Assembly: GCA_964482235.1 (NCBI GenBank)
Contig: CAYZWU010000003.1
Coordinates: forward strand, 1-64,000
Length of the DNA stretch: 64,000 bases
Origin: CAYZWU01 sp964482235
GTDB taxonomy: Bacteria; Planctomycetota; B15-G4; CAYZWU01
Direction of reading: 5' to 3'
Shown here: piece after piece, positions 1 to 8,231 of the stretch
How positions within the stretch are numbered: the first letter of the stretch is position 1
Layout of the letters: the number at the start of each line of letters is the position of its first letter
Notes under the pieces: generated by a model
Seen by the model: the letters and a program-made list of their open reading frames with translations, nothing else
The model's database searches: none
What the model was told of the DNA's origin: nothing
Position numbers and translations under genes: made by a program

Positions 1-716
1 AAAACGGGAATTCTAATTGTCGCCAGACGGAAAAAATGCTTGTCGCTGGACACTTCCTCCCCTACCATCGTCATCTCGAGTGGAAAACCCCTCTCGCACT
101 CCTGCCACAACGTAACGGTGAGAGTGCCAGACGTGAGTTCCGGTACATCCGTTACTTCCACCCTGTAGCCTTCGGCCTCGAATCCGTCGATACTTCTCTT
201 GCCTATCGACTCTTTGTCTTCCGACTTGAGATAGGCTTTCAATTGCTCCGAGAATCCTAACGTGCGGTCCTTCAAATCAATTGTAACTTCCTCTTCTTCT
301 TGCTCTGGAACTGTGTACTTCGTGTGGGCAGCCTTTTGCCACTCCGGGTTGAGGCGCGTCTCGAAGAGCTTGTCCCCCTTCCGCCACGTGAGGACGATCT
401 GATCCACGGGAAGATCCGCCCGATCCTCAAACTTCTCGAAGTCTACCCCTTCTGGCACTCGAAGGAACTCGGTTCGTTGCTGACCGGATGCTTTCCAATA
501 GATACGTTGAGCTTCCAAGCTTGGCATCTCGCGATAACCTTTGCTCTCCTCGAAAACACATTTCCCTTTACTCGCCTCGAAGAGCCAGATCCCTTTGATC
601 GTTTTAATTTCGGCAGACTCTTGCGAACGCCCACAAGAGACAACTGGATTCGTCGAAAGGATGATCGCGGTTGCCGCTAGGAGAGCCAAGAATCTACGTT
701 CATATACTTTTCTCAT
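1..716 (-). CDS. putative exported lipoprotein, LolA-like (3' end beyond window)
   Basis: An open frame of 238 codons runs from ATG at 716 off the left edge, so the C terminus is missing. AGGAG lies 7-8 nt before the ATG. The N terminus (MRKVYERRFLALLAATAIIL, then a VVSC lipobox-like site at about residue 28) reads as a lipoprotein signal. The mature part is charged, with a segment IDGFEAEGYRVEV followed by LTVTLWQE and GFPLEM; this resembles exported LolA/RseB-fold proteins of planctomycetes in which a line about an altered residue set is followed by a beta-strand with TxTLW. That resemblance is by eye only. Codon use is visibly more AT-rich than in the rest of the window, as is the flanking region to about 1.2 kb. 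Reading frame reality is well supported; function is not known. Confidence 0.7.
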   Translation of the reverse strand, partial: MRKVYERRFLALLAATAIILSTNPVVSCGRSQESAEIKTIKGIWLFEASKGKCVFEESKGYREMPSLEAQRIYWKASGQQRTEFLRVPEGVDFEKFEDRADLPVDQIVLTWRKGDKLFETRLNPEWQKAAHTKYTVPEQEEEEVTIDLKDRTLGFSEQLKAYLKSEDKESIGKRSIDGFEAEGYRVEVTDVPELTSGTLTVTLWQECERGFPLEMTMVGEEVSSDKHFFRLATIRIPV

Positions 717-1040
717 GCCGATCTCCTGATACGATGCCGTCAACATGAAGCCGTCTTGATATCCACTGGCAGTGTACTATAAGGAGCCAGTATTCAGCAA
801 GAGCCGTGGATGTTTGGGTTGACGTGTATGGAGATAGTCGGAATAAGAAATAGGTATCGCATCTCGACTCTCTGTCGGTGGCCGAGAATAAAGGTATACG
901 CGGAGAGGAAGAGAGCAATCTGGCGCTGAATCTGCTTGGAAATGTTGGTAAATGGCGCTCTGATAGGATTCCAGAGAGCCACCCCCACCCCGCAAGTCTC
1001 CCTAACCCTTTGCAACGAAAAGTAATACCCCACACCCACA
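717..1040. other. non-coding gap, nothing recognised
   Basis: About 320 bases between the lipoprotein start and the tRNA terminator. Short open frames exist on both strands but none has a convincing ribosome binding site or protein-like composition. The stretch is less GC-rich than the neighbouring genes and probably holds the lipoprotein promoter, though no good -35/-10 pair was seen. Confidence 0.5.
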
Positions 1041-1080
1041 AAAAAAGCAGCGGAAACGCGCTAAGTCGTTCCCGCTGCTT
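1041..1080 (-). terminator. intrinsic terminator of tRNA-Gln
   Basis: On the minus strand an AAGCAGCGGGAA arm pairs with TTTCCGCTGCTT and is followed directly by a run of seven T. It begins 13 nt after the tRNA 3' end, so it closes a monocistronic tRNA transcript. Confidence 0.85.
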
Positions 1081-1093
1081 GTGTTATGTTGGC

Positions 1094-1163
1094 TGCCGGA
1101 CTAGGACTCGAACCTAGACTAGCGGATCCAGAGTCCGCCGTCCTACCGATTAGACGATCCGGC
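1094..1163 (-). tRNA. tRNA-Gln (anticodon CUG)
   Basis: A 70-nt cloverleaf: acceptor arm GCCGGA/TCCGGC, D arm with AATCGGTAGGA, anticodon stem GCGGA/TCCGC with the 7-nt loop CTCTGGA giving anticodon CUG (reads CAG, Gln), and a T arm with GGTTCGAGTCC. Position 73 is A. The CCA end is not encoded: the next genomic bases are GCC, so it must be added by nucleotidyltransferase. It stands alone with its own promoter and terminator. Confidence 0.93.
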
Positions 1164-1186
1164 ATTTTCTGTTTTCGAAGGCGGAG

Positions 1187-1215
1187 ATTCTAATCCTCCG
1201 GCACTCCGAGGTCAA
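1187..1215 (-). promoter_or_regulatory. sigma-70-type promoter of tRNA-Gln
   Basis: TTGACC (-35, 1210-1215) and TAGAAT (-10, 1187-1192) are separated by exactly 17 nt. The -10 ends 23 nt before the first tRNA base, which fits a short 5' leader removed by RNase P. Confidence 0.75.
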
Positions 1216-1256
1216 CATCCAAAATCGACACTTTCTGCACTTTTCATGACCCCTTT

Positions 1257-1856
1257 TCAGGGGATCTGGTCCTCCGCCGCAGGATCATCGAGCCCGCCCC
1301 CCCGCATGAAGGCCTCCCAGGAGTCCGGCTTCGACCGGCAACGGGACAGGGCGTACCAGGGCGCCCACGACGGCTTGCCCGGCTGGGTGCTCAGCGCCAT
1401 ACCCGCCTCCTCGGGTGTCTTGTTGTCCTTTCGGGTGTTGCAGGCGATGCACGCGGCCACGCAGTTCTCCCACGATGTCTTGCCGCCCCGCGACCTGGGG
1501 AGGACATGATCCACCGTCAGGTTGCCCGCCCTGGACCGCTCGCCGCAGTACTGGCAGGTGAAACGGTCGCGCCGGTAAAGGTTGCGGCGCGAGAAGACCA
1601 CGCTGCCCTTGGGGATTCCGTCGTAGAAGCTTGCCACCACCACCTCGGGAGCATCGAAGGCCGAATCGACCGTCTGAACGGTCCTGCCGTTCGTGGCCCC
1701 CCTGGCGAGCCACTGGTCGAAGGAGCAGAGCTCGAAGGTCTGCACGTCCACGATCCGGACGAGCCCCACGAAGGACATCACCACGGCACGCCGCACAGTG
1801 GTGACATTGATCGGGATCCACGACCGGTTCAGGACAAGCGTCGGCGAGTTGAGCAT
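1257..1856 (-). CDS. HNH endonuclease family protein
   Basis: A 199-residue protein with a C-terminal HNH nuclease fold: zinc-binding CQYC (about 101-104), the catalytic segment LTVDHVLPRSRGG (DH at about 116-117) and a second zinc pair CIACN (about 136-139). The N terminus (LVLNRSWIPINVTTVRRA) is the usual leader of this stand-alone chromosomal HNH family, which is widespread and of unclear role. An in-frame TTG at 1865 is possible, but it sits only 2 nt from GAGGAG; the ATG at 1856 matches the family N terminus. The gene lies upstream of tRNA-Gln on the same strand and shows no sign of being an intron or homing element. Confidence 0.85.
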   Translation of the reverse strand: MLNSPTLVLNRSWIPINVTTVRRAVVMSFVGLVRIVDVQTFELCSFDQWLARGATNGRTVQTVDSAFDAPEVVVASFYDGIPKGSVVFSRRNLYRRDRFTCQYCGERSRAGNLTVDHVLPRSRGGKTSWENCVAACIACNTRKDNKTPEEAGMALSTQPGKPSWAPWYALSRCRSKPDSWEAFMRGGGLDDPAAEDQIP

Positions 1857-2002
1857 CGGCGTCAAAGCTCCTCTGCAGCAGTTCGAGCCGCGCGGAAATC
1901 CGCTTTGGCCCGGCAGGCAGTTATTCTATCATGCCACCGTTCAATCGAAAACAATGTCCCCCTCAGCAACAGAGCGAGCGGGATCGCAGGAAAGGCCCGG
2001 TC

Positions 2003-2905
2003 ATGAACGAAAGGCGAGAAAACGTCCCCTCCCCAGCTTTCCTGGGACTTCAAGGCGATCTGTGCCGGTACGAGACAGCCAGGGCCGTCGTCCTGCCGGC
2101 GCCCTACGAGAGGACATGCTCCTACCTGCCCGGCGCCTCGCTCGCTCCGGCCGCCATCATCGAGGCCTCGCCGAACGCCGAGTGGTTCGACGAGGAGACA
2201 GGCATCGATCTGGAACACCTGGGAATAGCGACCCTCCCCCCCCTCCACCTGGCCGATCTCGAACCCGAAACCATGGTCGACGCCGTCGCCGAAGCGGCCC
2301 GCACCCCTCTCCGCGACAGTAAGCTCGTGGCCGGCCTCGGCGGGGAGCACACCGTCTCCCTCGGCTTCATCCGGGCCGCCCTCGAAGCCTATCCCCGCCT
2401 CTCGGTCCTCCAGATCGACGCCCACCCCGACCTGCGCGACACCTACGAGGAACGCCCGATCTGCCATGCCACCGTGGGCCGGCGACTCCTCGAGATGGCA
2501 CCCCTGGTCCAGGTGGGCGTGCGGGCCTGGTCGCGCGAGGAGAACGACTTCATGGCCCAGGAGGCGTCAGCCGCCGCCACGCGGCTAACCGTGATCCCTT
2601 CCACTGAGGTCCACAGCGACCCGGCATGGATCGAGAAGGCCGCGGGTGCGCTCGGAAGCGACGTCTACGTCACCTTCGACGTGGACGGCCTCGATCCCTC
2701 TCTCATGCCGGCCACAGGCACCCCCGAGCCGGGCGGCCTCACCTGGCGCCAGGCGGCGGACCTCCTCGCCCGCGTGGCCGAAACGCGCACCATCAGGGGA
2801 TTCGACGTGGTGGAACTGTCCCCGCGGAGGAACCTCGAGTTCTGCGACTATACGGCCGCTCGCCTCACGGCCCGCCTGATCGCCCTCGGCCTCGCCCCGA
2901 AGTGA
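2003..2905 (+). CDS. speB: agmatinase/arginase (ureohydrolase) family enzyme
   Basis: A 300-residue ureohydrolase. The binuclear manganese ligands are present: GGEH (H116), DAHPD (D139, H141, D143) and TFDVDGLDP (D226, D228). Family enzymes hydrolyse a guanidino group to urea; agmatinase would feed putrescine synthesis, but arginase, formiminoglutamase or guanidinobutyrase activity cannot be separated by these motifs. The start at 2003 follows AGGAAAGG; an upstream in-frame ATG at 1931 would add a low-complexity Gln/Arg leader and is less likely. It is convergent with the ABC permease gene, 7 nt from its stop. Confidence 0.85.
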   Translation: MNERRENVPSPAFLGLQGDLCRYETARAVVLPAPYERTCSYLPGASLAPAAIIEASPNAEWFDEETGIDLEHLGIATLPPLHLADLEPETMVDAVAEAARTPLRDSKLVAGLGGEHTVSLGFIRAALEAYPRLSVLQIDAHPDLRDTYEERPICHATVGRRLLEMAPLVQVGVRAWSREENDFMAQEASAAATRLTVIPSTEVHSDPAWIEKAAGALGSDVYVTFDVDGLDPSLMPATGTPEPGGLTWRQAADLLARVAETRTIRGFDVVELSPRRNLEFCDYTAARLTARLIALGLAPK

Positions 2906-2912
2906 CAACAGA

Positions 2913-3764
2913 TCAGGTAAACTGTTTCCGGTTGAACGCCCGCAGGGAGAGAAAGGTGAGAACGCCCCAGAGCACCACCAGAACGAGCACGGAACTCCAC
3001 AGCCCGACAGGCACGTTCTCCCTCATTCCGGGGATGGGGAAGAATCCCGTCTCCCCGGTGGCGAAGAACATGACGTTCCTGAGGTGGAAGAGCACCGAGT
3101 AGGTGCAGATCTTGAGCGGGATGTTCGCCACGAATCCCTCGATGCAGAACGCCAGGATCATGGCCACCAGGGCCGATCGCCGGGTGTAGATCGAAAGGCA
3201 GAGGAAAAAGGCGCCGTAGACTATGGCGCCGATCACGGCGGAGAGAATCGTGGCGCCGAGAAGAGGCAGGTAGTAGAAGACCGGATCAGGGCCGTACCAG
3301 CCCAGGGTCGTCACGTAAGCCAGGCAGAGAGAGGGCAGCACGAGGACGTAGGCGCAGACCAGGTAGGTCAGGTAGCGGCCGGCCACGATGGCGTTGCGCG
3401 AGACGGGACAGGTCAGGTCGTAGCAGAGAATCCTGCTCTCCATGTCGCTCCCCAGGACGGAGCAGCCGAGGAAGATGTAGATCAACAGCTCGATGTAATG
3501 GTAGATCGTCACCATCTCTTCCATGAAGAACCGCGATCCGCCGCCCCGAACGGCAGCGAAGCAGTGGGAAAGCAGCACGATGATCACGGGCAGCAGTGTG
3601 AGAAAGAAGAGCACCACGCCGCGCCGTCCCCTGAGCGGCTGAAAGAGAGAGACGCGAAAGGCGCTCATCACCGATTGAAGCCCGCCCCCGCACTCGGGCA
3701 TCGTCGGGCCCGCCGCCGCCTCTGCAGCCGTCCTGGCTTGACTCGTCTCTTTCATCGTGCTCAT
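2913..3764 (-). CDS. ABC-2 type transporter permease
   Basis: 283 residues with about six hydrophobic segments, the first (VVLFFLTLLPVIIVLLSHCF) near residue 50. The segment GSDMESRILCYDLTCPVSRN is the cytosolic amphipathic region typical of ABC-2 permeases that follow a short first loop ('SREIEEGTL..L..P.SR' type). It is the last gene of a four-gene ABC unit: its start lies 19 nt after the stop of the ATPase gene at 3784-4725, with GGAGG just before the ATG. It most likely pairs with that ATPase. The substrate cannot be told from sequence. Confidence 0.8.
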   Translation of the reverse strand: MSTMKETSQARTAAEAAAGPTMPECGGGLQSVMSAFRVSLFQPLRGRRGVVLFFLTLLPVIIVLLSHCFAAVRGGGSRFFMEEMVTIYHYIELLIYIFLGCSVLGSDMESRILCYDLTCPVSRNAIVAGRYLTYLVCAYVLVLPSLCLAYVTTLGWYGPDPVFYYLPLLGATILSAVIGAIVYGAFFLCLSIYTRRSALVAMILAFCIEGFVANIPLKICTYSVLFHLRNVMFFATGETGFFPIPGMRENVPVGLWSSVLVLVVLWGVLTFLSLRAFNRKQFT

Positions 3765-3783
3765 CTCGCCTCCCCGGATGACC

Positions 3784-4725
3784 TCACTTCACCAGGTAGT
3801 TGAAAACAGCCTGGAGGTTGTTGTCCGGAGAATAAAAACTCTCCACCACCAGCTCCCCGTCCGACGCGATCTGCCCCAGGGAGCTGTAGAACCGATCAGG
3901 ATCGCGCGTCCGCACCGTCAGCAGCCCCTCGTCCTCCTCGAGACTCACGTTCACCACGGGGCACGAATCGATCAGGCGAACTGCCAGCCGCCTCGGGTGC
4001 GGCGTACGAATCTCGATCGAATGCGGGTGCTGGTCGATCAGGCCGCGGATATGGGAGATCGTCCCCATGGCCACGATCTTGCCGCGTGCGATGAGAATCA
4101 CGTTGTCCGTCATCGCCTCCACCTCGTGGAGGATGTGGCTCGACACCAGGATGCAGTGCCCCTTTGCCCCCAGCTTCCGGATCAGGTCGATCACCTCCCT
4201 GCGGCCGACGGGATCCATGCCGGTGAGCGGTTCGTCGAGTATCAGGATCCCGGGCGAATGAAACAGCGCCTGGGCGAGCTTCAGCCTCTGGCGCATGCCG
4301 CGCGAATAGGCGTGGATCCTCTTCTTTCCGGCCAGTTCGAGAAGCCTCATCGCGTCGAGCGCCTCCCGTGCGACCGACTGAGCCTCCCTCGCGCCGTACC
4401 CGCGAAGCATGGCGCGCTTCGTGAGGAATCCCATCCCGGTGTCCCAGTTCGGGAGCACGTCCGCCTCGGGGACGTATCCCAGGTTCCGCCTCACCGTGCG
4501 ATCGTGAAAGGGAGATCGATCACAGAGCCGGACGTCGCCCTGGTTCGGCAGGATCTGCCCCGTCACCATCTTCATGATCGTCGACTTGCCGGCGCCGTTC
4601 GGCCCGAGCAGCCCGGTGACGCCGGGCCCGACGGAGAAGGAGATGTTGTTCACCCCGATCACCTGGCCGTACCACCGGGTCACATTCTCCAGAACGATGA
4701 GCTCTCCAGATCCCTTCTCCGTCAT
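3784..4725 (-). CDS. ABC transporter ATP-binding protein
   Basis: 313 residues. Walker A GPNGAGKST (about 41-49), signature YSRGMRQRLKLAQAL, Walker B ILILDEPLTGMDP and the H-loop VSSHIL are all intact. The C-terminal ~90 residues form an accessory domain that differs from the neighbouring ATPase. The ATG overlaps the stop of the upstream permease gene (ATGA at 4722-4725), indicating translational coupling. The architecture is that of ABC-2 exporters acting on drugs, lipids, polysaccharides or gliding/envelope components. Confidence 0.92.
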   Translation of the reverse strand: MTEKGSGELIVLENVTRWYGQVIGVNNISFSVGPGVTGLLGPNGAGKSTIMKMVTGQILPNQGDVRLCDRSPFHDRTVRRNLGYVPEADVLPNWDTGMGFLTKRAMLRGYGAREAQSVAREALDAMRLLELAGKKRIHAYSRGMRQRLKLAQALFHSPGILILDEPLTGMDPVGRREVIDLIRKLGAKGHCILVSSHILHEVEAMTDNVILIARGKIVAMGTISHIRGLIDQHPHSIEIRTPHPRRLAVRLIDSCPVVNVSLEEDEGLLTVRTRDPDRFYSSLGQIASDGELVVESFYSPDNNLQAVFNYLVK

Positions 4726-5627
4726 GGCATCATCGCCTCCACCCGCCTCACGCGCCGCAGCACGAGCCAGAAAGCCGCGACGTTGATCGCCAGGATATAG
4801 AGGGCCGGATAACCCCAGTGGATCGCGAACTCCACCTCACCGAGTTCCTGGGGCACGATGACCATCTCCTCCATGTTCACCCCGAAGATCTTGCGCGAGA
4901 GGAAGCGGATCGACACCAGAGGATCGATCAGCTTGAACTCCATCAGGTTGAAGGTGACGGCCAGGATCCGCGCCGTGACCTGCAGGATGATATGGAAGCC
5001 GAACCAGACGATCGCCGCGTTGCGGGCCGACTTCGCGAGGGACGAGGCGGCCAGCACGACGAGAGAGCAGGTCATTGAGATCAGCATTGCGACGCCGACC
5101 ATCCTTGCCAGGAGGAGCATCTTCTCGCCGAACGCCCCTTCGGTCCCGGCCAGCATCAGATCGGCCAGGATCACCAGCAGTCCGGGAAAGAGGGTCATGC
5201 AGAAGAGGAAGAAGAGCATCCCCCCCAGCTTGCCGGCCAGGTAATCCATCACGGAGAGAGGCTTCGAGAAGTAGATCTCGAGAGCCCGCGCTTCCAGATC
5301 CTTGGAAATCAACCCGCACCCCACGAAGAGGCAGACGTAGATGATGCTCACGAGCTGGTTGAAGGTGAAAAAGTCGTAGATGAACGTGGCGTTGACGTCG
5401 CAGAAGATGGCGAACTCGGCGCCCCACATCACGTCGGGAATGACGTGAAAGACGAACACCATCGCCATGCGCGTGATGAAGGGGATTAGCGCGAGGCAGA
5501 AGAAGACGAGGAAGAGCTTGGAACGGAAGGGCAGCTTGATGTCGTTCTGCGTGATCGGCATCCACCGGACCACGCGGCTTTCCAGCTTACCCTTCCAGTG
5601 CGCATAGGAGAGATCGTAGATCGGCAC
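4722..5627 (-). CDS. ABC-2 type transporter permease
   Basis: 301 residues with six or so membrane segments, including LFLVFFCLALIPFITRMA near residue 40 and LVSIIYVCLFVGCGLI near 115. SKDLEARALEIYFSKPLS is the conserved cytosolic loop of this permease family. It starts with GTG preceded by GGAG. It sits 4 nt after the upstream ATPase and overlaps the downstream ATPase by 4 nt, so it could partner either; two ATPase-permease pairs are the simplest reading. Confidence 0.82.
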   Translation of the reverse strand: MPIYDLSYAHWKGKLESRVVRWMPITQNDIKLPFRSKLFLVFFCLALIPFITRMAMVFVFHVIPDVMWGAEFAIFCDVNATFIYDFFTFNQLVSIIYVCLFVGCGLISKDLEARALEIYFSKPLSVMDYLAGKLGGMLFFLFCMTLFPGLLVILADLMLAGTEGAFGEKMLLLARMVGVAMLISMTCSLVVLAASSLAKSARNAAIVWFGFHIILQVTARILAVTFNLMEFKLIDPLVSIRFLSRKIFGVNMEEMVIVPQELGEVEFAIHWGYPALYILAINVAAFWLVLRRVRRVEAMMP

Positions 5628-5631
5628 CGCG

Positions 5632-6567
5632 TCACTCCTCCACCGACTTCATGAAGAGATCCTCGAGCGACTCCTCGGTGGGCGAGAGCTGCCTCAGCTG
5701 CAGCCCCGCCTGGGCGACGGCCCTGAAGATTTCGGAGGTCGTCGTCTCCGAAGGAACGAAGAGCCTGCCCGACACGCGCCCGTTCATCGGCTCGTAGCGC
5801 CAGCCCTCCTTCCCGGCCGCTTCCGCGAGAATCCCGGGATCGCCCCGGATCTCCAGGTCGAAGGACCGCTGTTCCGGCGTCTTCAGATCCGATATCCGCC
5901 CCGACCGGATCATCTTTCCGTCCTTGAGAAGGATGACGAAATCGCACGTCCTCTCCACATCCTTGAGGAGATGCGACGACAGCAGAAGGTGGATCTCCTT
6001 GTTGTGGGAGATGTCGCGGATCAGGTCGAGCACGTCCTCGCGTCCCCTGGGATCGAAGCCGTTCGTCGGTTCGTCGAGGATCACGAGGGAAGGGTCGTGA
6101 ACCAGGGTCTGGGCGAGCTTCACCCGCTGCCTCTGGCCGGTGGAGTAGCTGTCCACGAGACGGTAGCGCTCCTCCCCGAGCCCCACGTACTCGAGGACCT
6201 CGTGCGCCCGGCGGCGGGCGTCGCGGTACGGCATGCCCACCAGCCTGCCGCAGTAGGCCACGTACTCGAAGCCGTTCATTCCGGGGATGTGGCAGTCGTG
6301 CTCCGGGCTGTAGCCGGTCCGCTTGCGGATCTCGAGCCTCTCGCGCACGATGTCGTATCCGAAGATGCGCCCCGACCCGTTCGATGTGCCCTTCAATCCG
6401 AGGAGAGTCCTGATCAAGGTCGACTTTCCCGCGCCGTTAGGCCCCAGCAGCCCCACGGCGCCCCCCTCCATGGAAACGGTGATCCCCTTCAAGGCATGAA
6501 ACGATCCATAGGACACGGTGAGATCGTCCAGTTCGAGCAGCCTTGCCGTTTCCGCGTCAGTCGTCAT
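5632..6567 (-). CDS. ABC transporter ATP-binding protein
   Basis: 311 residues. Walker A LGPNGAGKST (about 41-50), signature YSTGQRQRVKLAQTL, Walker B LVILDEPTNGFDP and H-loop LSSHLL are present. It is the first gene of the four-gene ABC unit, with GGAAG 6 nt before the ATG. It is paralogous to the ATPase at 3784-4725 but clearly diverged outside the motifs. A 131-bp gap separates it from the coiled-coil gene upstream; no clear terminator or promoter was found there, so read-through from the upstream genes is possible. Confidence 0.92.
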   Translation of the reverse strand: MTTDAETARLLELDDLTVSYGSFHALKGITVSMEGGAVGLLGPNGAGKSTLIRTLLGLKGTSNGSGRIFGYDIVRERLEIRKRTGYSPEHDCHIPGMNGFEYVAYCGRLVGMPYRDARRRAHEVLEYVGLGEERYRLVDSYSTGQRQRVKLAQTLVHDPSLVILDEPTNGFDPRGREDVLDLIRDISHNKEIHLLLSSHLLKDVERTCDFVILLKDGKMIRSGRISDLKTPEQRSFDLEIRGDPGILAEAAGKEGWRYEPMNGRVSGRLFVPSETTTSEIFRAVAQAGLQLRQLSPTEESLEDLFMKSVEE

Positions 6568-6698
6568 GGTCCGCTTCCAGGGTGCAGCCGGAATTCAGAA
6601 TCGCGAATCATTATCGAGAAAACTCGCGCCAGGCTCCACGGTTTATTTTCCCCGTGCAGGAAAGAAAGGAGTCCGTCCGAAGCAAGGCGCGGATTTTA

Positions 6699-7253
6699 TC
6701 AATTGGAGCGAGCGAACTCCGTGTACCGGATCCCCCAGTTCCTGCCGTTCTCGCCTCCCGACCGGCTCGATGCCGGGGAAGACAGCTGATCGAGGGGACC
6801 GTCGTCCACCTCGCCGGCGAGAAACGAATCGATCTCCTCTCGCTCGGCCGCGGTATCGAGAAGATCCTGCCACACGAGCAGCTTGACCCGCTCGGTTCTC
6901 AGGCCTTCCATCCGGGTCTCCACTTCGGAGATCTCCCGCTTCACCTGCTCGAGCTGGACCAGGAGCGACTCGACCTGGCTGTTCGACCGGCCGCGACTGC
7001 CGGCGAAGCGGCGCCGGGAGCGGTCGTCGACCGACCTCAGGTCATCGATGCGCGATTCGATCAGGTTCTCGCTGCGCTCCAGCTTCCGGATGATCATCCG
7101 GGCGTCTTCCATCATGGCGTCGATCTCTTCCAGCCTGTGGCAGGGATCGCCGCTCTGCCGCCCCTCCACCGGATCGCAGAGAGGCAGGGTGCAGTCGACA
7201 TGCGTGGCCAGGAAGAGACAGGCTGCTGAAAAGAGTACTGTCGAAACCTTCAT
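6699..7253 (-). CDS. exported coiled-coil protein of unknown function
   Basis: 184 residues. The start at 7253 (MKVSTVLFSAACLFLATHVDC) follows GGAGAGGAAAA and gives a plausible signal or lipoprotein-like leader; an upstream in-frame start at 7301 would place charged residues before it. After a CDP...GDPCHRLEEID segment the protein is a long heptad-rich coiled coil (about 50-140). The tail is polar and low in complexity. I recognise no family. It shares strand and close spacing with the coiled-coil membrane protein upstream and the ABC unit downstream, so it may be an envelope accessory of that transporter. Confidence 0.7.
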   Translation of the reverse strand: MKVSTVLFSAACLFLATHVDCTLPLCDPVEGRQSGDPCHRLEEIDAMMEDARMIIRKLERSENLIESRIDDLRSVDDRSRRRFAGSRGRSNSQVESLLVQLEQVKREISEVETRMEGLRTERVKLLVWQDLLDTAAEREEIDSFLAGEVDDGPLDQLSSPASSRSGGENGRNWGIRYTEFARSN

Positions 7254-7273
7254 TTTTCCTCTCCCCGGGCGTT

Positions 7274-7301
7274 GTGCGGCGGGAACGCCCTCCCGCCGCA
7301 C
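7274..7301 (-). other. strong intergenic hairpin
   Basis: A perfect 11-bp GC-rich stem (GTGCGGCGGGA / TCCCGCCGCAC) with a 6-nt loop lies between the two coiled-coil genes and ends 21 nt before the start codon at 7253. No T-run follows, so it is more likely an mRNA stability or processing structure than a terminator. Confidence 0.6.
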
Positions 7302-7330
7302 GGCCCGAAAACTCTATCAAGAACGCTATT

Positions 7331-8176
7331 TCAATTATCTCGCTTCGCCACGCCGTCGTTCCTGAGCATGGCCTTGATCTCCACGGAGATGTCGCCTTCC
7401 TCGTAGTAGATGACGGCAGGACTCTCGTAGTCGATGCCGCCGATGTAGTCGTTGTTCACCCGGATCTTCTCGTCCAGGATCCTGTCCTTCACCTGGAGCT
7501 TCTTCTCGAACTCGGCGATCATCTTCTGCGTCAACCCGAGCTCGGTGTTGAGCTCTGCCGTCGAATCATCGGTATTCAGCGTCTCGGCGTAGATCTGCTT
7601 GGCCTTGTACTTCTCGACGTCGGCCTGCAGGCACCTCAGCTTGGCCACCAGCTCCGTCTTGACGCTTTCGCCCCGATCCACGTTGGCCTCGGCCATCTCG
7701 AGCGTCCGCAGCTTGGTCTCCAGCGTTGTCTGCAGGTTCCTCAACGTCTCGGACTGGATCTTGAAGATCCGCAGCTTGTCCGCCGCGTCACGGGATACTT
7801 CCTCACGGCTGTAGATCCTGCCGCAGATGTCGTACTCGCCCTTTCCTTCGGCCAGGAGCTCCGAGGCCCGCTCGAGTCCTCTGCGAAGCCTCTCGTGCAC
7901 CGCACTCTTCGACTCGATCATCGCTTCGATCGACTCCACGTCGACCTTGCGGCGGATCACCTCCTCCTTGAGCCTCACGATCTCGTCATCCAGTCCGGCC
8001 ACCTTCGTCTCGAGAAGAGCGAGCTTGGTCTCCATGCTCTGGGCCTCGTCGATCTTCTCCTCGATGAACCGTTTTCCCGTTCCGGCATAGAGTGCCAGCT
8101 TGTCGGGGAAGACCAGTGCTCCCACGACTACGCCAATCACGACCACCAGAACGCCCATCTTGAACAGAGTTTTCAT
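7331..8176 (-). CDS. membrane-anchored coiled-coil protein
   Basis: 281 residues with start at 8176 behind AGGAGAAAG. One N-terminal membrane segment (MGVLVVVIGVVVGALVF, about 7-23) is followed by an almost continuous heptad coiled coil from about 45 to 230 (for example LALLETKVAGLDDEIVRLKE). No enzymatic motif is visible. The topology suggests a single-pass protein with an extracytoplasmic rod. An in-frame ATG at 8224 would add 16 residues but has no ribosome binding site. Its neighbours are two zinc-ribbon membrane proteins upstream and a second coiled-coil protein downstream. Confidence 0.78.
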   Translation of the reverse strand: MKTLFKMGVLVVVIGVVVGALVFPDKLALYAGTGKRFIEEKIDEAQSMETKLALLETKVAGLDDEIVRLKEEVIRRKVDVESIEAMIESKSAVHERLRRGLERASELLAEGKGEYDICGRIYSREEVSRDAADKLRIFKIQSETLRNLQTTLETKLRTLEMAEANVDRGESVKTELVAKLRCLQADVEKYKAKQIYAETLNTDDSTAELNTELGLTQKMIAEFEKKLQVKDRILDEKIRVNNDYIGGIDYESPAVIYYEEGDISVEIKAMLRNDGVAKRDN

Positions 8177-8231
8177 TTTCTTTCTCCTTAACTCTATATT
8201 CGGTGGATGCGTTTCCATTTTCACACCCCAC

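Noticed and set aside
700..1041. Minus-strand 113-residue open frame before the lipoprotein gene
   Set aside because: No ribosome binding site, Ser/Arg/Leu-rich random composition, and overlap with the lipoprotein start.
1257..1856. HNH gene as part of an intron or homing element near the tRNA
   Set aside because: The tRNA is uninterrupted and the HNH protein belongs to a common stand-alone chromosomal family.
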